NCBI RefSeq assembly: GCF_011393025.1 | Contig: NZ_JAAOEO010000008.1 | Span: forward strand, 124,001 to 188,000 | DNA from: Neobacillus terrae | GTDB taxonomy: Bacteria > Bacillota > Bacilli > Bacillales > Cytobacillaceae | Reading direction: 5' to 3' | DNA: 64,000 bases | Part shown: positions 29,172 through 38,787 of the stretch, piece by piece | Numbering within the stretch: position 1 is the stretch's first letter | How the letters are laid out: each line of letters opens with the position of its first letter | The notes under the pieces: generated by a model | Databases searched by the model: none | The model's input: only the letters and a program-made list of their open reading frames with translations | What the model was told of the DNA's origin: nothing | Position numbers and translations under genes: made by a program

Positions 29172-29654
29172 ATGCTGCCTAAATTCCACTTTAAAGGAAA
29201 AAGCCTATTCGCTGCTATTTCCTATTTCATTTTTACTCTATATATCTTTTATAGTATATTTCTATTATTTTTTAGCCCTTATCGCCAGTCTGCCCATTCA
29301 CGATTTGAGGATAGCGGGGCTGCCTATAACCTTGTCCCTTTCTGGACGATACGAAATTATATTAAAGCATCCGACCACATTAACTTCAACGCCTGGTTCT
29401 CTAATTTGGCGGGCAATGTTCTGGTATTTATGCCTCTTGGTTTCTTTCTTCCCCTGCTTTTTCCAAAGTATTTCTCATTTTGGCGTACTCTTCTTTTGGT
29501 TATTAGCTCAACCATCCTTGTAGAACTTTTGCAATTTCAGCTAAAAGTTGGCAGTCTCGATGTTGATGATATTATCCTTAATACCATAGGCGGAATTATT
29601 GGATTTATCATCTTCAAAATTGCCTATCTATTATTCCGGTTTTTTTATAAATAG
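29172..29654 (+). CDS. VanZ-family membrane protein
   Basis: The 160-residue protein has four membrane segments. It carries the VanZ signature: YNLVPFWTIRNYI, NLAGNVLVFMPLGFFLPLLF, SSTILVELLQ, and VGSLDVDDIILNTIGGIIG. Relatives include the low-level teicoplanin resistance protein VanZ, but most Bacillus copies have no known role. AGGAGA lies before the ATG. AATAAGCGTTTACA (29147-29160) just ahead is a poor cre match (two mismatches). Confidence 0.85.
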   Translation: MLPKFHFKGKSLFAAISYFIFTLYIFYSIFLLFFSPYRQSAHSRFEDSGAAYNLVPFWTIRNYIKASDHINFNAWFSNLAGNVLVFMPLGFFLPLLFPKYFSFWRTLLLVISSTILVELLQFQLKVGSLDVDDIILNTIGGIIGFIIFKIAYLLFRFFYK

Positions 29655-29760
29655 CGGGATTTCGCTCCCTTTCCGCGGACGAACCGGCAAGCCTCCTCAC
29701 TCGTGCCTCGCTGTGAGGTCTTGCCAGCCCGTATTTCCGCTGGAGTGTAGCAGATTCCCA
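29655..29760. repeat. GC-rich palindromic Bacillaceae-type repeat
   Basis: The stretch ATTTCGCTCCCTTTCCGCGG, then GGCAAGCCTCCTCACTCGTGC, then GTGAGGTCTTGCC forms a long imperfect hairpin. It resembles the element at 62320-62420 (TTTCCGCTCC...CTTTCCGCGG...GCCTCCTCG) and begins at the VanZ stop codon. No gene is seen in 29655-29946; a terminator-like hairpin (AGGCTGCT/AGCAGCCT, 29803-29826) lies in it. Confidence 0.55.
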
Positions 29761-29946
29761 TACTATATGAAACGTATAGGAGGACTATTGAAAAGTAATC
29801 CCAGGCTGCTCAACCGAAAGCAGCCTTTTGCTATTTCTATAGATTTGTTTTCCATTCCCAAATAGACGTCCTGATAATTAAAATATAAAATAATAGTATC
29901 TCAATTTTAAACTATTCGTTTCCTAATATAGACAAGGAGTTACTCA

Positions 29947-30900
29947 ATGAAAATAATAGATAAAGTTTCACAGCTTAAAGCAGAAATTGGCAAGGTTATT
30001 ATCGGAAAAGAAGATACCGTGGAAATGCTGATTATCGCCCTGCTGAATGATGGACATGTACTGCTCGAAAGTGTTCCGGGAACAGGAAAAACACAATTAG
30101 CAAAAAGCTTTGCTAAATCCATTACAGGTTCATTCAAACGGATACAATTCACACCCGATTTATTGCCGAGCGATGTAACCGGGATTCAATTTTTTCATCC
30201 TAAAGAGCAGGATTTCCAGCTTAGAATCGGCCCCGTAATGACCAATATACTCCTCGCCGATGAAATTAACCGGGCCACACCAAGAACTCAGGCCAGCCTT
30301 CTTGAGGTTATGGAGGAGCGGCAGGTAACAATTGATGGGGAAACCATCTCTCTCCCTAATCCTTTTATGGTCATTGCGACACAGAACCCTGTTGAGTCAC
30401 AGCAGGGAACCTTTGCCCTTCCAGAAGCACAGATGGACCGTTTCTTTATGCAAATTCCATTAAGTTATCCAACTATGGACGAAGAAAAGCAGATTATGCG
30501 CGCTTATCGAAATGGCACTCCCTTCAGCAAACTGGAAGCAATTCTTTCCCTTGAAGAAATTGCAGGAATGAAACAAGAGGTCAAGCATGTTACACTCTCT
30601 GAAGATGTTGAGGACTATATTTTAAAAATTACAGAACTGACTCGAAATCACGATGAAATTGAGATGGGGGTCAGCCCGCGTGGAACTCTGGCGTTAATGA
30701 GAGGAGCTCAGGGGAAAGCGTATTTACAGGGCCGCAGCTTTGTCACTCCTAAGGATATTAAGGATGTTGCGGTATGCATGCTCGCCCACCGTCTTGTATT
30801 AACGCTTGATGCTTCCTTGAAAAAGACGAACAGCCAGGTAGTGGAATCAATTTTAACACAGGTAGAAGTTCCTGTAGAAACAGGCCGGGCCAGCAGATGA
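29947..30900 (+). CDS. MoxR-family AAA+ ATPase
   Basis: The 317-residue AAA+ protein has Walker A in VPGTGKTQLAKSFA (about residues 44-51), FTPDLLPSDVTG, Walker B LLADEINRATPRTQ, the sensor region VIATQNPVESQQGTFALPEAQMDRF and a C-terminal lid domain. MoxR ATPases act as chaperones that mature partner complexes. The next two genes (DUF58 and a membrane protein) overlap it by four bases and each other, the usual MoxR-DUF58 operon that in Bacillus also carries a transglutaminase-like protein. AAGGAG lies before the ATG. Confidence 0.92.
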   Translation: MKIIDKVSQLKAEIGKVIIGKEDTVEMLIIALLNDGHVLLESVPGTGKTQLAKSFAKSITGSFKRIQFTPDLLPSDVTGIQFFHPKEQDFQLRIGPVMTNILLADEINRATPRTQASLLEVMEERQVTIDGETISLPNPFMVIATQNPVESQQGTFALPEAQMDRFFMQIPLSYPTMDEEKQIMRAYRNGTPFSKLEAILSLEEIAGMKQEVKHVTLSEDVEDYILKITELTRNHDEIEMGVSPRGTLALMRGAQGKAYLQGRSFVTPKDIKDVAVCMLAHRLVLTLDASLKKTNSQVVESILTQVEVPVETGRASR

Positions 30901-32108
30901 TATGGAACAAGGAAATACAGGGAATCCAGGCACTTGAAGCTATTACAGCCATTTCTGCTTTAATCCTGTTCTTCAGCCTTTATCAGCCCTCTTTCTGGTT
31001 CATCTTTCTTGGGGCCCTTTTGCTCATCCTCAGCAGAATGAGCATCTATTATCTTAAACATGTCTCTGACCAACTCGTTTTTGATAATGAAAAGAAAACC
31101 CTACGAATTTCCATAGGCGAAGAAACCCTTTTTGCACTGAAGATTTCCCAGCTCAGCCGTCTGCCTGTCTTTCAAGCTTCCTTAAGGGTCAGGCTACAGG
31201 CTTGTGTAACTGGGGCGGGTTTTCCCTCAAAATTGAAGGGAGACGAAGTGGAATTTACGGTTCCCCTTCATTTAAAAGGTAAAGAAGCCATCCTTGTTTC
31301 GATACCAATTAAGGGGCTGACACGCGGGGCAACAAGAATTAAGTCACTGGAATTAACGGTAGAAAACTTTTTCGGGATCGGTTCCGTTGAACTCAATTAC
31401 AAACCTTATATCCATAAGGAAGTGCTCATTTATCCTACTCCAATACCTGTTTCTATGAGGCGGCTGGCTTCCGCTAAATCTATTGGGGACTATACGATTC
31501 AAAACAGTATCCATGAAGAGATCCTGGCTCCCGTTGGTACAAGGGACTATGTTTACACCGACTCTTTCAAACAAATCCATTGGAAGGCCAGTGCTAAAGT
31601 TCAGGCCCTTCAAACAAAGGTATTTGAACACAAAGCCGATTATTCATGGACTTTTATAGTAAATCTTAGAGATCCAGATGTTAGGCATGGATTGGGGATT
31701 ATTAAAAATATAGAATCAATTGCTGCAAATATAGCATTTTTAGCACAATATGCAGCAAAACAATCTATACCATATGAAGTGTTTCTGAACCTGAGAGTAG
31801 GGAGCCAGTCATCGGTATATCATTTGCCGAAGGGAGAAGGACCTCGCCAGCTGGCAAAGATGCTTGATCTTCTTGCCAGGATTGGGCGTATTGGAATTAC
31901 CCTTCCTATTAGCAACTTTCTTCATAGTGTGGAAAAGCAGCAGCAAAATTCACCAGTCGTGATTATTGGCGGATCCTTTGAAAATTTGGATGAGCCTTGT
32001 TTTTCAAAGATGCAAAAAAATAGCCAGCAGATATTTCTTCTCCAGGACGGACTCGAGAACGCCTCGATTATCCCTCTGGGGCGCGCGCAATCAGCAGGAA
32101 GGTGGTAA
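30897..32108 (+). CDS. DUF58-domain protein
   Basis: The 403-residue protein has two N-terminal membrane segments (about 13-32 and 34-52), a beta-rich region, then the DUF58 signature GTRDYVYTDSFKQIHWKASA near residue 220 and a vWA-like C-terminal half. DUF58 proteins accompany MoxR ATPases, but their task is not settled. Start and stop overlap the neighbours (ATGA with the ATPase), so [11 protein letters not shown] is coupled. Confidence 0.88.
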   Translation: MIWNKEIQGIQALEAITAISALILFFSLYQPSFWFIFLGALLLILSRMSIYYLKHVSDQLVFDNEKKTLRISIGEETLFALKISQLSRLPVFQASLRVRLQACVTGAGFPSKLKGDEVEFTVPLHLKGKEAILVSIPIKGLTRGATRIKSLELTVENFFGIGSVELNYKPYIHKEVLIYPTPIPVSMRRLASAKSIGDYTIQNSIHEEILAPVGTRDYVYTDSFKQIHWKASAKVQALQTKVFEHKADYSWTFIVNLRDPDVRHGLGIIKNIESIAANIAFLAQYAAKQSIPYEVFLNLRVGSQSSVYHLPKGEGPRQLAKMLDLLARIGRIGITLPISNFLHSVEKQQQNSPVVIIGGSFENLDEPCFSKMQKNSQQIFLLQDGLENASIIPLGRAQSAGRW

Positions 32109-32110
32109 AA

Positions 32111-33292
32111 GTGAAAAATTACGTACTTCCGGCTTATTATTTGTTTTTAGAAGGACTTTGTTTATACTTTCTATTGTTTGTGTTTTATATAGGGGAAGGC
32201 AAAGTCCCTTCCGTTCCTGCATTTATCGCTATTATAGCAGCAGGTATTTTATGCTTAGCCACCTCTCTGAAATTTAAACAGGCTGCCCCTGCGATTTCAT
32301 TGGCTGGCGGCATCCTGGGCGGTGGTGCTGGTTTTCTTTTGGGATTTGGTATTATGTCTGCTTTCGTTTGTACCATTTTTCTTATTATCCGGCTGGATGC
32401 TTTTTCAAAGGACTCAACATTATGGTCCTCGGAACGGACCAAACTGCCTTTCATTATGTATTGCAGCAGTATCCCTCTTTTTATGATGTGCTGGATGCTA
32501 AAATACCCTTATATTAACTGGCTCTTTGCTATTATCATTCTATTTACAGCACTGTTTAGTGCAGGAAAGCTAATAAAGAGCACAGAAAAACAAAACGGAG
32601 TACATGATACGAAAAGCTTTGGTTTGTTTTTTGGACTGGCACTCCTGCTTGCCGCTGGCATCGCCGGGATTTTTATGCCTGCCATTAAATGGCTTTTCTT
32701 CAAAACAGTCGCGGGACTGGTTCTTATAGCGAGCGTACTTGCTGCTCCTTTATTTAAGCTGGCAAGAATTATACAATCTCACTCTTTCCAAAATGCAATA
32801 CCGAATAGTGTTATTGGAAAAAGTAATGCCCCCAAAAAAGAAATCGATACTCTCTATCTTCATATTTCCTCTTGGGTCTGGATTATAGTGGGAATCCTTG
32901 CAATCCTTGCTGTATGGCTCCTCGTAAAGAAATTTCGAACAGACAATATAGATACGGTCGAAGCATCCGGGATTCTGAATGTGGAATTCCTTTCCCCTTC
33001 AGGTGGGACTAAGAGAAGCCGTCGTTTCTTTGGAACCAGTTCTCCTCAGGAATATCTAAGGAAGCTGGTTTATGATCTGCAAATTTTTGCCGACAAACAC
33101 GGAAAAGGACGTAAAGAATACGAAACGCTTCGGGAATGGTTTGAGCGTACAGGTTTCCCTTCTCAGGAGGACTTCTTTAACGCGTATGACCATATTCGCT
33201 ATGGAAAGGGCATACTCTTAAAAAAGGATGCAAGGCATTTCGAGGAATTAGTTGAAAAGGTCAAAAAGGATATTAAAGAGAAAATTAAATAG
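32111..33292 (+). CDS. Multi-pass membrane protein of the MoxR-DUF58 operon, DUF4129-like C-terminus
   Basis: The protein has about nine membrane segments over residues 1-285. A soluble C-terminal part (TSSPQEYLRKLVYDLQIFAD ... TLREWFERTGF) looks like the DUF4129 region often found at the end of transglutaminase-like proteins. No transglutaminase core is present. I start it at GTG 32111, 5 nt after AGGTGG; an earlier GTG at 32102 is less well placed. It ends the three-gene operon, followed by a terminator at 33366. Confidence 0.75.
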   Translation: MKNYVLPAYYLFLEGLCLYFLLFVFYIGEGKVPSVPAFIAIIAAGILCLATSLKFKQAAPAISLAGGILGGGAGFLLGFGIMSAFVCTIFLIIRLDAFSKDSTLWSSERTKLPFIMYCSSIPLFMMCWMLKYPYINWLFAIIILFTALFSAGKLIKSTEKQNGVHDTKSFGLFFGLALLLAAGIAGIFMPAIKWLFFKTVAGLVLIASVLAAPLFKLARIIQSHSFQNAIPNSVIGKSNAPKKEIDTLYLHISSWVWIIVGILAILAVWLLVKKFRTDNIDTVEASGILNVEFLSPSGGTKRSRRFFGTSSPQEYLRKLVYDLQIFADKHGKGRKEYETLREWFERTGFPSQEDFFNAYDHIRYGKGILLKKDARHFEELVEKVKKDIKEKIK

Positions 33293-33317
33293 AAAAAGTC
33301 CTTTAGGCCGATGCCCT

Positions 33318-33360
33318 TGTTTTTCTTATGCATTTAGGATTATAAAATCTGATTTACTTA
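33318..33360. repeat. Copy D of the terminator-associated repeat
   Basis: GTTTTTCTTATGCATTTAGG then ATTATAAAATCTGATTTACTTAAA. It is the most diverged of four copies and again lies directly before a terminator hairpin. Confidence 0.45.
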
Positions 33361-33365
33361 AATAA

Positions 33366-33402
33366 AGCCGTAAAATCATTTAAAGATTTTACGGCTCTTT
33401 TT
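33366..33402 (+). terminator. Terminator between the MoxR operon and the antiporter gene
   Basis: AGCCGTAAAATC and GATTTTACGGCT form a perfect 12-bp stem (33366-33396) followed by a T-rich tract. The convergent antiporter gene ends at 33401, so the hairpin also serves it from the other side. Confidence 0.85.
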
Positions 33403-34627
33403 ATGATTTTGAGTCTTCTTTTGTAAGCCCTAATTTTAAGATAAGTGGCTTTACTGTCAATCCTTGTACAATTAGAGAAAATACGACTATGCTAAAGGTT
33501 AAGATCAGAATGATATTTCTGCCTTCAAACGATGCAGGCAAGCTCAGAACCAAAGCGATAGAAAGGCTCCCTTTTAAACCGCCCCAGTTAAGGATAGCTT
33601 TCCAGCTGCCAGGTATTTTTTTGCTAAATGCCGTGCTAATATAAACAGCAATGGTTCGGGCTATCAGGACAATAACAATTGCAACAGAAATAACATACCA
33701 TTGATGCGCAAATTCGATATTTTTAATTTCCAGACCGATCATTAAGAAAATCAAACTATTGGCCAGCTCTGTAATGGTATCCATAAACGCATTAATATTG
33801 TGGCTTGTCGTCTGGCTCATACCAATCCTTTTTCCATAGCTGCCATAAATAAGTCCAGTAACAACAACTGCAATAACGCCAGATACTTGGAAGTGTTCCG
33901 AAATAAAGTAGCTGCCAAAAAACAGAAGCAGCGTAAAGGCAATCTCTAAGGGATAGTCATCAAACAGCCTGATAACTTGAGAAAAAATATAACCCATTAT
34001 CCCTCCTACAATTAACCCTCCAATAGAAAATTGAAGGAATAGTAGGATTCCGCTTCCAATTCCGGCTATTCCTGATTCAATATAAGTTAATAGGTAAACC
34101 GTAGATATTTTAAAAAGCACGACGGCCACACCGTCATTGAAAAGGGATTCCGTTTCCATTACGGTTAAAAGCTTCTTCGAAACACCCATTGATTTAAAAA
34201 TCGAAACGACGCTGATAGGGTCAGTAGCGCTCATAAGAGAAGCAAACGTAAATGCAGTAACCAGGGGCAGGTGAAGAAAATAATAACCCGCGAAGCCAAT
34301 AATAAAAAACGTTAACAGAGTTCCCAGAAAAGCAAGAGACATGGAGGAACGGCGGTAATCAAAAAAGTGGTTAACATTCATCTTTAAGGATGCATCACCA
34401 AGCAATATCGGTAAAAAAAGCGAAACGATAATGGCATGAAAAACCTCTGACTTTGTTATAAAATTCTCCGACGCTTCAAAAAAAGGAATATCCGTAAGAC
34501 CTAATACAAGCCCTACTAGAACAAGTGCAATAGAATATTGCTGCTTTATTAATTTTGCTCCGGCAATAACGAATATAGAAACTGCCAGCAAAATAAGAAT
34601 TTCGATAAACACTCCCTGAAAATCCAC
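33401..34627 (-). CDS. Na+/H+ antiporter, CPA1 family
   Basis: The protein has 408 residues and about twelve membrane segments. CPA1 marks are the paired FASLMSATDPISVVSIF (conserved Asp), ETESLFNDGVAVVLF, and NWGGLKGSLSIALVLSLP near the end. It exchanges protons for Na+ or K+ at the cytoplasmic membrane. I prefer the GTG at 34627, 5 nt after AGAGGT, over the TTG at 34645. It has no long cytoplasmic tail. It is monocistronic. Confidence 0.88.
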   Translation of the reverse strand: MDFQGVFIEILILLAVSIFVIAGAKLIKQQYSIALVLVGLVLGLTDIPFFEASENFITKSEVFHAIIVSLFLPILLGDASLKMNVNHFFDYRRSSMSLAFLGTLLTFFIIGFAGYYFLHLPLVTAFTFASLMSATDPISVVSIFKSMGVSKKLLTVMETESLFNDGVAVVLFKISTVYLLTYIESGIAGIGSGILLFLQFSIGGLIVGGIMGYIFSQVIRLFDDYPLEIAFTLLLFFGSYFISEHFQVSGVIAVVVTGLIYGSYGKRIGMSQTTSHNINAFMDTITELANSLIFLMIGLEIKNIEFAHQWYVISVAIVIVLIARTIAVYISTAFSKKIPGSWKAILNWGGLKGSLSIALVLSLPASFEGRNIILILTFSIVVFSLIVQGLTVKPLILKLGLTKEDSKS

Positions 34628-34841
34628 AGCTTCACCTCTAATCAACTAGTATTAGTATCATATACCACCTACTTTTTTATTTACTCTTTAAAAAGGAAAT
34701 CTTCCTGTATACATTTTTTTGAGATAATGAAAATAACATAATCGGCTAATGGTATTATTGATAAAGATTCAATTTTCTCAAAGCCTGAGATCATTTTTAA
34801 TCAAACGTTTGATTAAAATTATTATTTTTAAGACATAACAA

Positions 34842-34871
34842 AAAACGGCAGATTTATCACTGCCGTTTTTC
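34842..34871 (-). terminator. Terminator after the LarA-family gene
   Basis: AAAACGGCAG and CTGCCGTTTTT form the stem, with a T-run on the minus strand. It lies 46 bp after the racemase stop. Confidence 0.8.
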
Positions 34872-34916
34872 AATGTGGTGTTATATCTTATGCAATTACT
34901 AATTCCAGTTCCTCTA

Positions 34917-36179
34917 TTATTCCTCAACATATGGTATGGTGAGTGGGCCAAGTGGCAGGACTGCAACTGACATGTTTCCACCATAAACCTGTTTTAGTTC
35001 CTGAAGAGTTTGCTCGATATTATGAGTTGGCTTGAGCATGGCTCCTTTTACCTGATCATCGGTAAGCTTTGAATAAACGTAAACATCTGACCATACCTGG
35101 ATAACCGCCTGTTTTTGGACCTGCCATTGGTCAAACATTTTAAATTCCGGATTATTAATAAGATCCAGCAATCCTTGAGGGCTATCAGCAAGCTCAAAAA
35201 TCTTAGAGTAATTGCCATGGCTTGGCAATCCATCTGAACATTCGGATGCCACAATAATAGCGCCCCCTCTTTTGACAATCTTCTGCGCAGCACTCATTCC
35301 TTTTACTGCCTGGTAAAGATTCTGGTCAAGAGGATAACCGGAATTTGAAGTGATTACCACATCAAACCGGTCTTCGCAACGGATCATAGCATGTTCTTTA
35401 ACAAATTCGCATCCTCTGTCATGGGCTTCATAGAGCTCTCCAGCAAATACAGATGTTATTTCTTTCTCTTTGTTAAGCGTAACATTCAGCATAAAATGTG
35501 GTTTGCAAAGTCCGTTTATTTCCCTCGTCATATCCTGAACAGGGTTATTAACCATATTTCCCCATGTGGAAAGTGGATCGCCGATCATTCTGGCATTATG
35601 GAAGGTCATGATTGTCTCGAGCCCTGCGATTCCAGGCATAATCCCTTTTGGCCCTCCTGAGAATCCAGCAAAAAAGTGCGGTTCAATGAATCCTGTTACA
35701 ATTCGGAAATCCGCTTCAACATATTCCTTATTTAAGTAAACATCACAGCCGAATTTGCTATGGCCGACATTTGATAAAGTATCCTTATCATGGCAGTTAT
35801 TATTAATAATTCGGATATTATTAACTACCCACTCGCCCAGCATTTGTACGAACTCTTCCCTAGTCTGGTCACGGTGAGTTCCTGTACCATTTATTACAAC
35901 AAAATTCTCGAGTGGCACATGACTAAGCTCTTCAATTAACAAAGGAACAAGTATATGATTCGGGGTTGGCCTTGTAATATCGCTAATGACAATGGCTACA
36001 GTATCTGTTGATTTAACCATTTCTTTAAGTGGGGATGTGCCAATCGGATTTCTTAATGCCTGTTTTATAGCTTCACGGTCATTCTCTAAGCCCGGAAGGT
36101 TTTTAGGTTCAACAATATATGCCTGATCTGGTATCTCAACCTCAAGTCCGTTTTGGCCATACAGCAGGTTTGTCTTCAT
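34917..36179 (-). CDS. LarA-family nickel-dependent 2-hydroxy-acid racemase
   Basis: The 420-residue protein keeps the LarA active-site residues: His102 in GTGTHR, His168 in EPHFFAGFSGG and Lys178 in GPKGIMPG, the lysine that holds the nickel-pincer cofactor. DITRPTPNH (about residue 67) is also typical. LarA racemises lactate; relatives act on malate, glycerate-like and sugar acids. No larB, larC or larE is in the window, so the cofactor must come from elsewhere. The neighbours (KdgT-type permease, glycerate kinase, CdaR) argue for a substrate other than lactate. Start ATG 36179 has an AGAGAGTGA site. Confidence 0.85.
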   Translation of the reverse strand: MKTNLLYGQNGLEVEIPDQAYIVEPKNLPGLENDREAIKQALRNPIGTSPLKEMVKSTDTVAIVISDITRPTPNHILVPLLIEELSHVPLENFVVINGTGTHRDQTREEFVQMLGEWVVNNIRIINNNCHDKDTLSNVGHSKFGCDVYLNKEYVEADFRIVTGFIEPHFFAGFSGGPKGIMPGIAGLETIMTFHNARMIGDPLSTWGNMVNNPVQDMTREINGLCKPHFMLNVTLNKEKEITSVFAGELYEAHDRGCEFVKEHAMIRCEDRFDVVITSNSGYPLDQNLYQAVKGMSAAQKIVKRGGAIIVASECSDGLPSHGNYSKIFELADSPQGLLDLINNPEFKMFDQWQVQKQAVIQVWSDVYVYSKLTDDQVKGAMLKPTHNIEQTLQELKQVYGGNMSVAVLPLGPLTIPYVEE

Positions 36180-36283
36180 ATCAATCACTCTCTTTCTATT
36201 TTTTCAAAAATTCCAAGGGTCATTCTGATAAATAATCAAATTATTATTCTCGTTTATACTTTCAATTAGTAATGAAAGATAAA

Positions 36284-36306
36284 CCCCTGAGATTGCTCTC
36301 AGGGGC
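36284..36306 (-). terminator. Hairpin between the permease and racemase genes
   Basis: CCCCTGAG and CTCAGGGG form an 8-bp stem. On the minus strand TTTATCTTTC follows. It may reduce transcription from the permease into the racemase gene, so the latter could have its own promoter. Confidence 0.6.
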
Positions 36307-36390
36307 ACATTTCTTTTTACCGATGGGCAATAGCTCTCTTTTTTCGTTGATATCATAAAGCATACCATTTTGCCAGACTTTTATGAATTA

Positions 36391-37362
36391 TCAAGCACTG
36401 ACTTTTTGGGTTTCCAGCTTATATGCCTCTTTTTTCTTGAGCCTATTTGCATACCAGGCAACTACAATCGGACATAGGATAGCACTTATGATAACACTGG
36501 CTGCAACCATTATTGTTGCAGAACCAGCTACAGAAGCATACGCAGGGTTTGCTGCAGCAACAGCAGCAGGAACACCGGCCGCATTACCAGCAGTAGTAGC
36601 GGCAGCTAATCCAGCGATACCATTTCCGCCTGTTAAACGATCTACAAGGAATAAAACAGTACCAGTGATAACGACAACACCAACTCCTAATAGAATCCCT
36701 GTTAAACCAGCCGTTGCTACTTTTTTGAAATCAAGTCCTGCACCTAGTCCAAAGGCAAAGAATGGAATCAGAACAGGGGCTGCTTTTCCAAAAAATTCTT
36801 TGAAATCTTTGTCCAGGTTACCAATAACCATACCTAAAACTAATGGAAGAATCGCACCAACCATAGTCTGCCAAGGGAAACCTGCTAGACCTGCTGCTCC
36901 TAATGTAACCATTGTCAGGAACGGACCTGATTCTAGGGACATAATGGAGTATGCACCTGCATCTTCAGCTTTTCCAAACTGGCCCATTAAGGCCATATAC
37001 ATGCCACCGTTTGTATCATTCATAGCAGCAACAATTGCCAATACTGACAAACCGCCAAGAATGGTGCCATTACCAATAAAATGAGCAGTAATAATACCAA
37101 CAATAGCCGCAACACCAATCTTAGAGAATAATAATGCGCCGCCTTTTTTCAAAATATAAGGTGTAGCTTTAAAACTTAAAGTAGTACCCATGCAGAAAAA
37201 GAATACCGCCAAAATTGGTAGCGCGCCTGTCCAAAGTGCACCGGTAAAGGAACCGAAAAATGTAGGCGTGCTTGGAAATAAAGTGTTTAATGCTGCGCCG
37301 AGAAGTAGTGGGAAAAGCATCATCGAGCCTGGAATCTTATCAAGTGTAGCTTTGATTTTCAT
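36391..37362 (-). CDS. 2-Keto-3-deoxygluconate permease (KdgT) family transporter
   Basis: The 323-residue protein has about ten membrane segments. KdgT features are [46 protein letters not shown] and a glycine/alanine-rich helix ([19 protein letters not shown]). KdgT imports keto-deoxygluconate with protons. Here the neighbours suggest uptake of glycerate or another aldonic or hydroxy acid (inference). AGGAGC lies before the ATG. It lies 118 bp after the glycerate kinase on the same strand. Confidence 0.88.
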   Translation of the reverse strand: MKIKATLDKIPGSMMLFPLLLGAALNTLFPSTPTFFGSFTGALWTGALPILAVFFFCMGTTLSFKATPYILKKGGALLFSKIGVAAIVGIITAHFIGNGTILGGLSVLAIVAAMNDTNGGMYMALMGQFGKAEDAGAYSIMSLESGPFLTMVTLGAAGLAGFPWQTMVGAILPLVLGMVIGNLDKDFKEFFGKAAPVLIPFFAFGLGAGLDFKKVATAGLTGILLGVGVVVITGTVLFLVDRLTGGNGIAGLAAATTAGNAAGVPAAVAAANPAYASVAGSATIMVAASVIISAILCPIVVAWYANRLKKKEAYKLETQKVSA

Positions 37363-37480
37363 AAAGTGTAGCTCCTCTCTAGGATTACGATTTTTTCAAT
37401 CAAATTAATTACCTAAAACGCTCGTTGTACACGACTGTTATGTTAAGACCTTTTTCAAATACCTAGCGACTAGAAAAAAT

Positions 37481-38644
37481 TTAGTTACTTCCAACTTCGC
37501 TTACTAGTAACTCTTTTTGATAAAAAAACGAACGAACCACTTGTTCGGCAGTTGATTCTGCTAATTCGCAAGCCTGTTCCATGGCTTCCGCCAACTCCAT
37601 CGGCTTGTTAATAATACTGTGAACGCTTACAACACCATGCTGATAAAGCGACTCGATACCCTTTCCTACCGATCCTGCAATGATGATAGTAGGAATATTT
37701 TTGAATTGTGCTGCCTGTGCAACCCCCATTGGTGTCTTCCCTGAAGCAGTTTGGAAGTCTACCTTTCCTTCTCCTGTAATAACAAGGTCTGCTCCTTCAA
37801 CCAACTGGTTCAGCCTGGTGTATTCAATTACCACATCAATGCCGCGCCTCATTTCAGAAGGGAAAAAGGCTTGAAAAGCACCACCAATTCCGCCTGCTGC
37901 CCCGGCACCTGGCAGGTCATGTAAATGAACTCCCGTAGCCCTTTCTGTTACAGCCGCAAAGTTGCTTAAACATGTATCCAGGAATTCTACATCCTTAGGC
38001 GAAGCACCCTTTTGAGGGCCAAAAACGTGAGATGCACCTTCTGGGCCTATGAAAGGATTTTGGACATCTGAAGCTATAAGAAACTTACATTCTGAAATCC
38101 TAGCATCAAAAGCCGCAGTGTCTATAGTAGCCGCTCTTATTAACTCTGCCCCACCAACACCAATTTCCTCTCCACTTTCATCCAGAATCTTCAATCCAAG
38201 CGCCTGTAGCATCCCCGCACCGCCATCATTAGTGGCAGATCCGCCTAAAGCTAGAATGAAAGATTTGAAGCCATCATTCAGCGCTTTCTTAATTAATTCT
38301 CCAGTTCCAAATGTGGTCGCTTTTAAAGGATTCAACTGAGAGGCTGGAACTAGTGCAAGCCCGGAGGCCTTAGCCATCTCGATTACACAGGTTTCTCCAT
38401 CTCCCAAAATGCCGTATTCAGCCTTGACCATATCTCCAAGAGGACCTTTCACACAAACTGGAACAGTATATCCTTTTGTAGCTGTTACAAGTGTATCTAA
38501 CGTTCCTTCTCCGCCATCTCCAACAGGCAGCAGAATCGTCTCTGCTTCAGGAAAAGCCCGCAATATCCCTTTTTCTATTGAGTTAGCTGCCTCTACTGAA
38601 CTCATGCTGCCTTTGAATGAGTCAGGGGCGATTACGATTTTCAT
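37481..38644 (-). CDS. Glycerate kinase (GlxK/GarK family)
   Basis: The 387-residue protein begins MKIVIAPDSFKGSMSSVEAA and has LPVGDGGEGTLDTLV, GGSATNDGGAGMLQALG, GAGAAGGIGGAFQAF and VITGEGKVDFQTASGKTP, all hallmarks of the class II glycerate kinases. It phosphorylates D-glycerate, feeding glycolysis as phosphoglycerate. The start at 38644 follows AGGAGG; the frame is open further upstream into the promoter. A cre site (38657-38670) lies right upstream, so the gene is probably catabolite-repressed. The divergent CdaR gene is the likely activator. Confidence 0.93.
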   Translation of the reverse strand: MKIVIAPDSFKGSMSSVEAANSIEKGILRAFPEAETILLPVGDGGEGTLDTLVTATKGYTVPVCVKGPLGDMVKAEYGILGDGETCVIEMAKASGLALVPASQLNPLKATTFGTGELIKKALNDGFKSFILALGGSATNDGGAGMLQALGLKILDESGEEIGVGGAELIRAATIDTAAFDARISECKFLIASDVQNPFIGPEGASHVFGPQKGASPKDVEFLDTCLSNFAAVTERATGVHLHDLPGAGAAGGIGGAFQAFFPSEMRRGIDVVIEYTRLNQLVEGADLVITGEGKVDFQTASGKTPMGVAQAAQFKNIPTIIIAGSVGKGIESLYQHGVVSVHSIINKPMELAEAMEQACELAESTAEQVVRSFFYQKELLVSEVGSN

Positions 38645-38656
38645 GGCAACCTCCTT

Positions 38657-38670
38657 AGTAAACGCTTTCA
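38657..38670 (-). promoter_or_regulatory. cre site for CcpA at the glycerate kinase leader
   Basis: On the minus strand TGAAAGCGTTTACT fits the cre consensus with one mismatch at the last base. It lies 13 bp before the start codon, immediately upstream of the ribosome binding site, a position from which CcpA would block transcription. Confidence 0.65.
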
Positions 38671-38787
38671 TATAACGTACCTTCATTATACTTTTTTTAA
38701 TTACTCATTACATCGTGTATAATAAACGAAAAGAAATAAGAATTTTTTCATTTTTTTGTATTCCATAACTAATTTAACGGAGGAAAT

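Noticed and set aside
36383..37084. 233-codon plus-strand frame opposite the KdgT-type permease
   Set aside because: The alanine- and glycine-rich membrane protein leaves the opposite strand open. The frame is rich in Ala/Pro/Thr with no domain or ribosome binding site.
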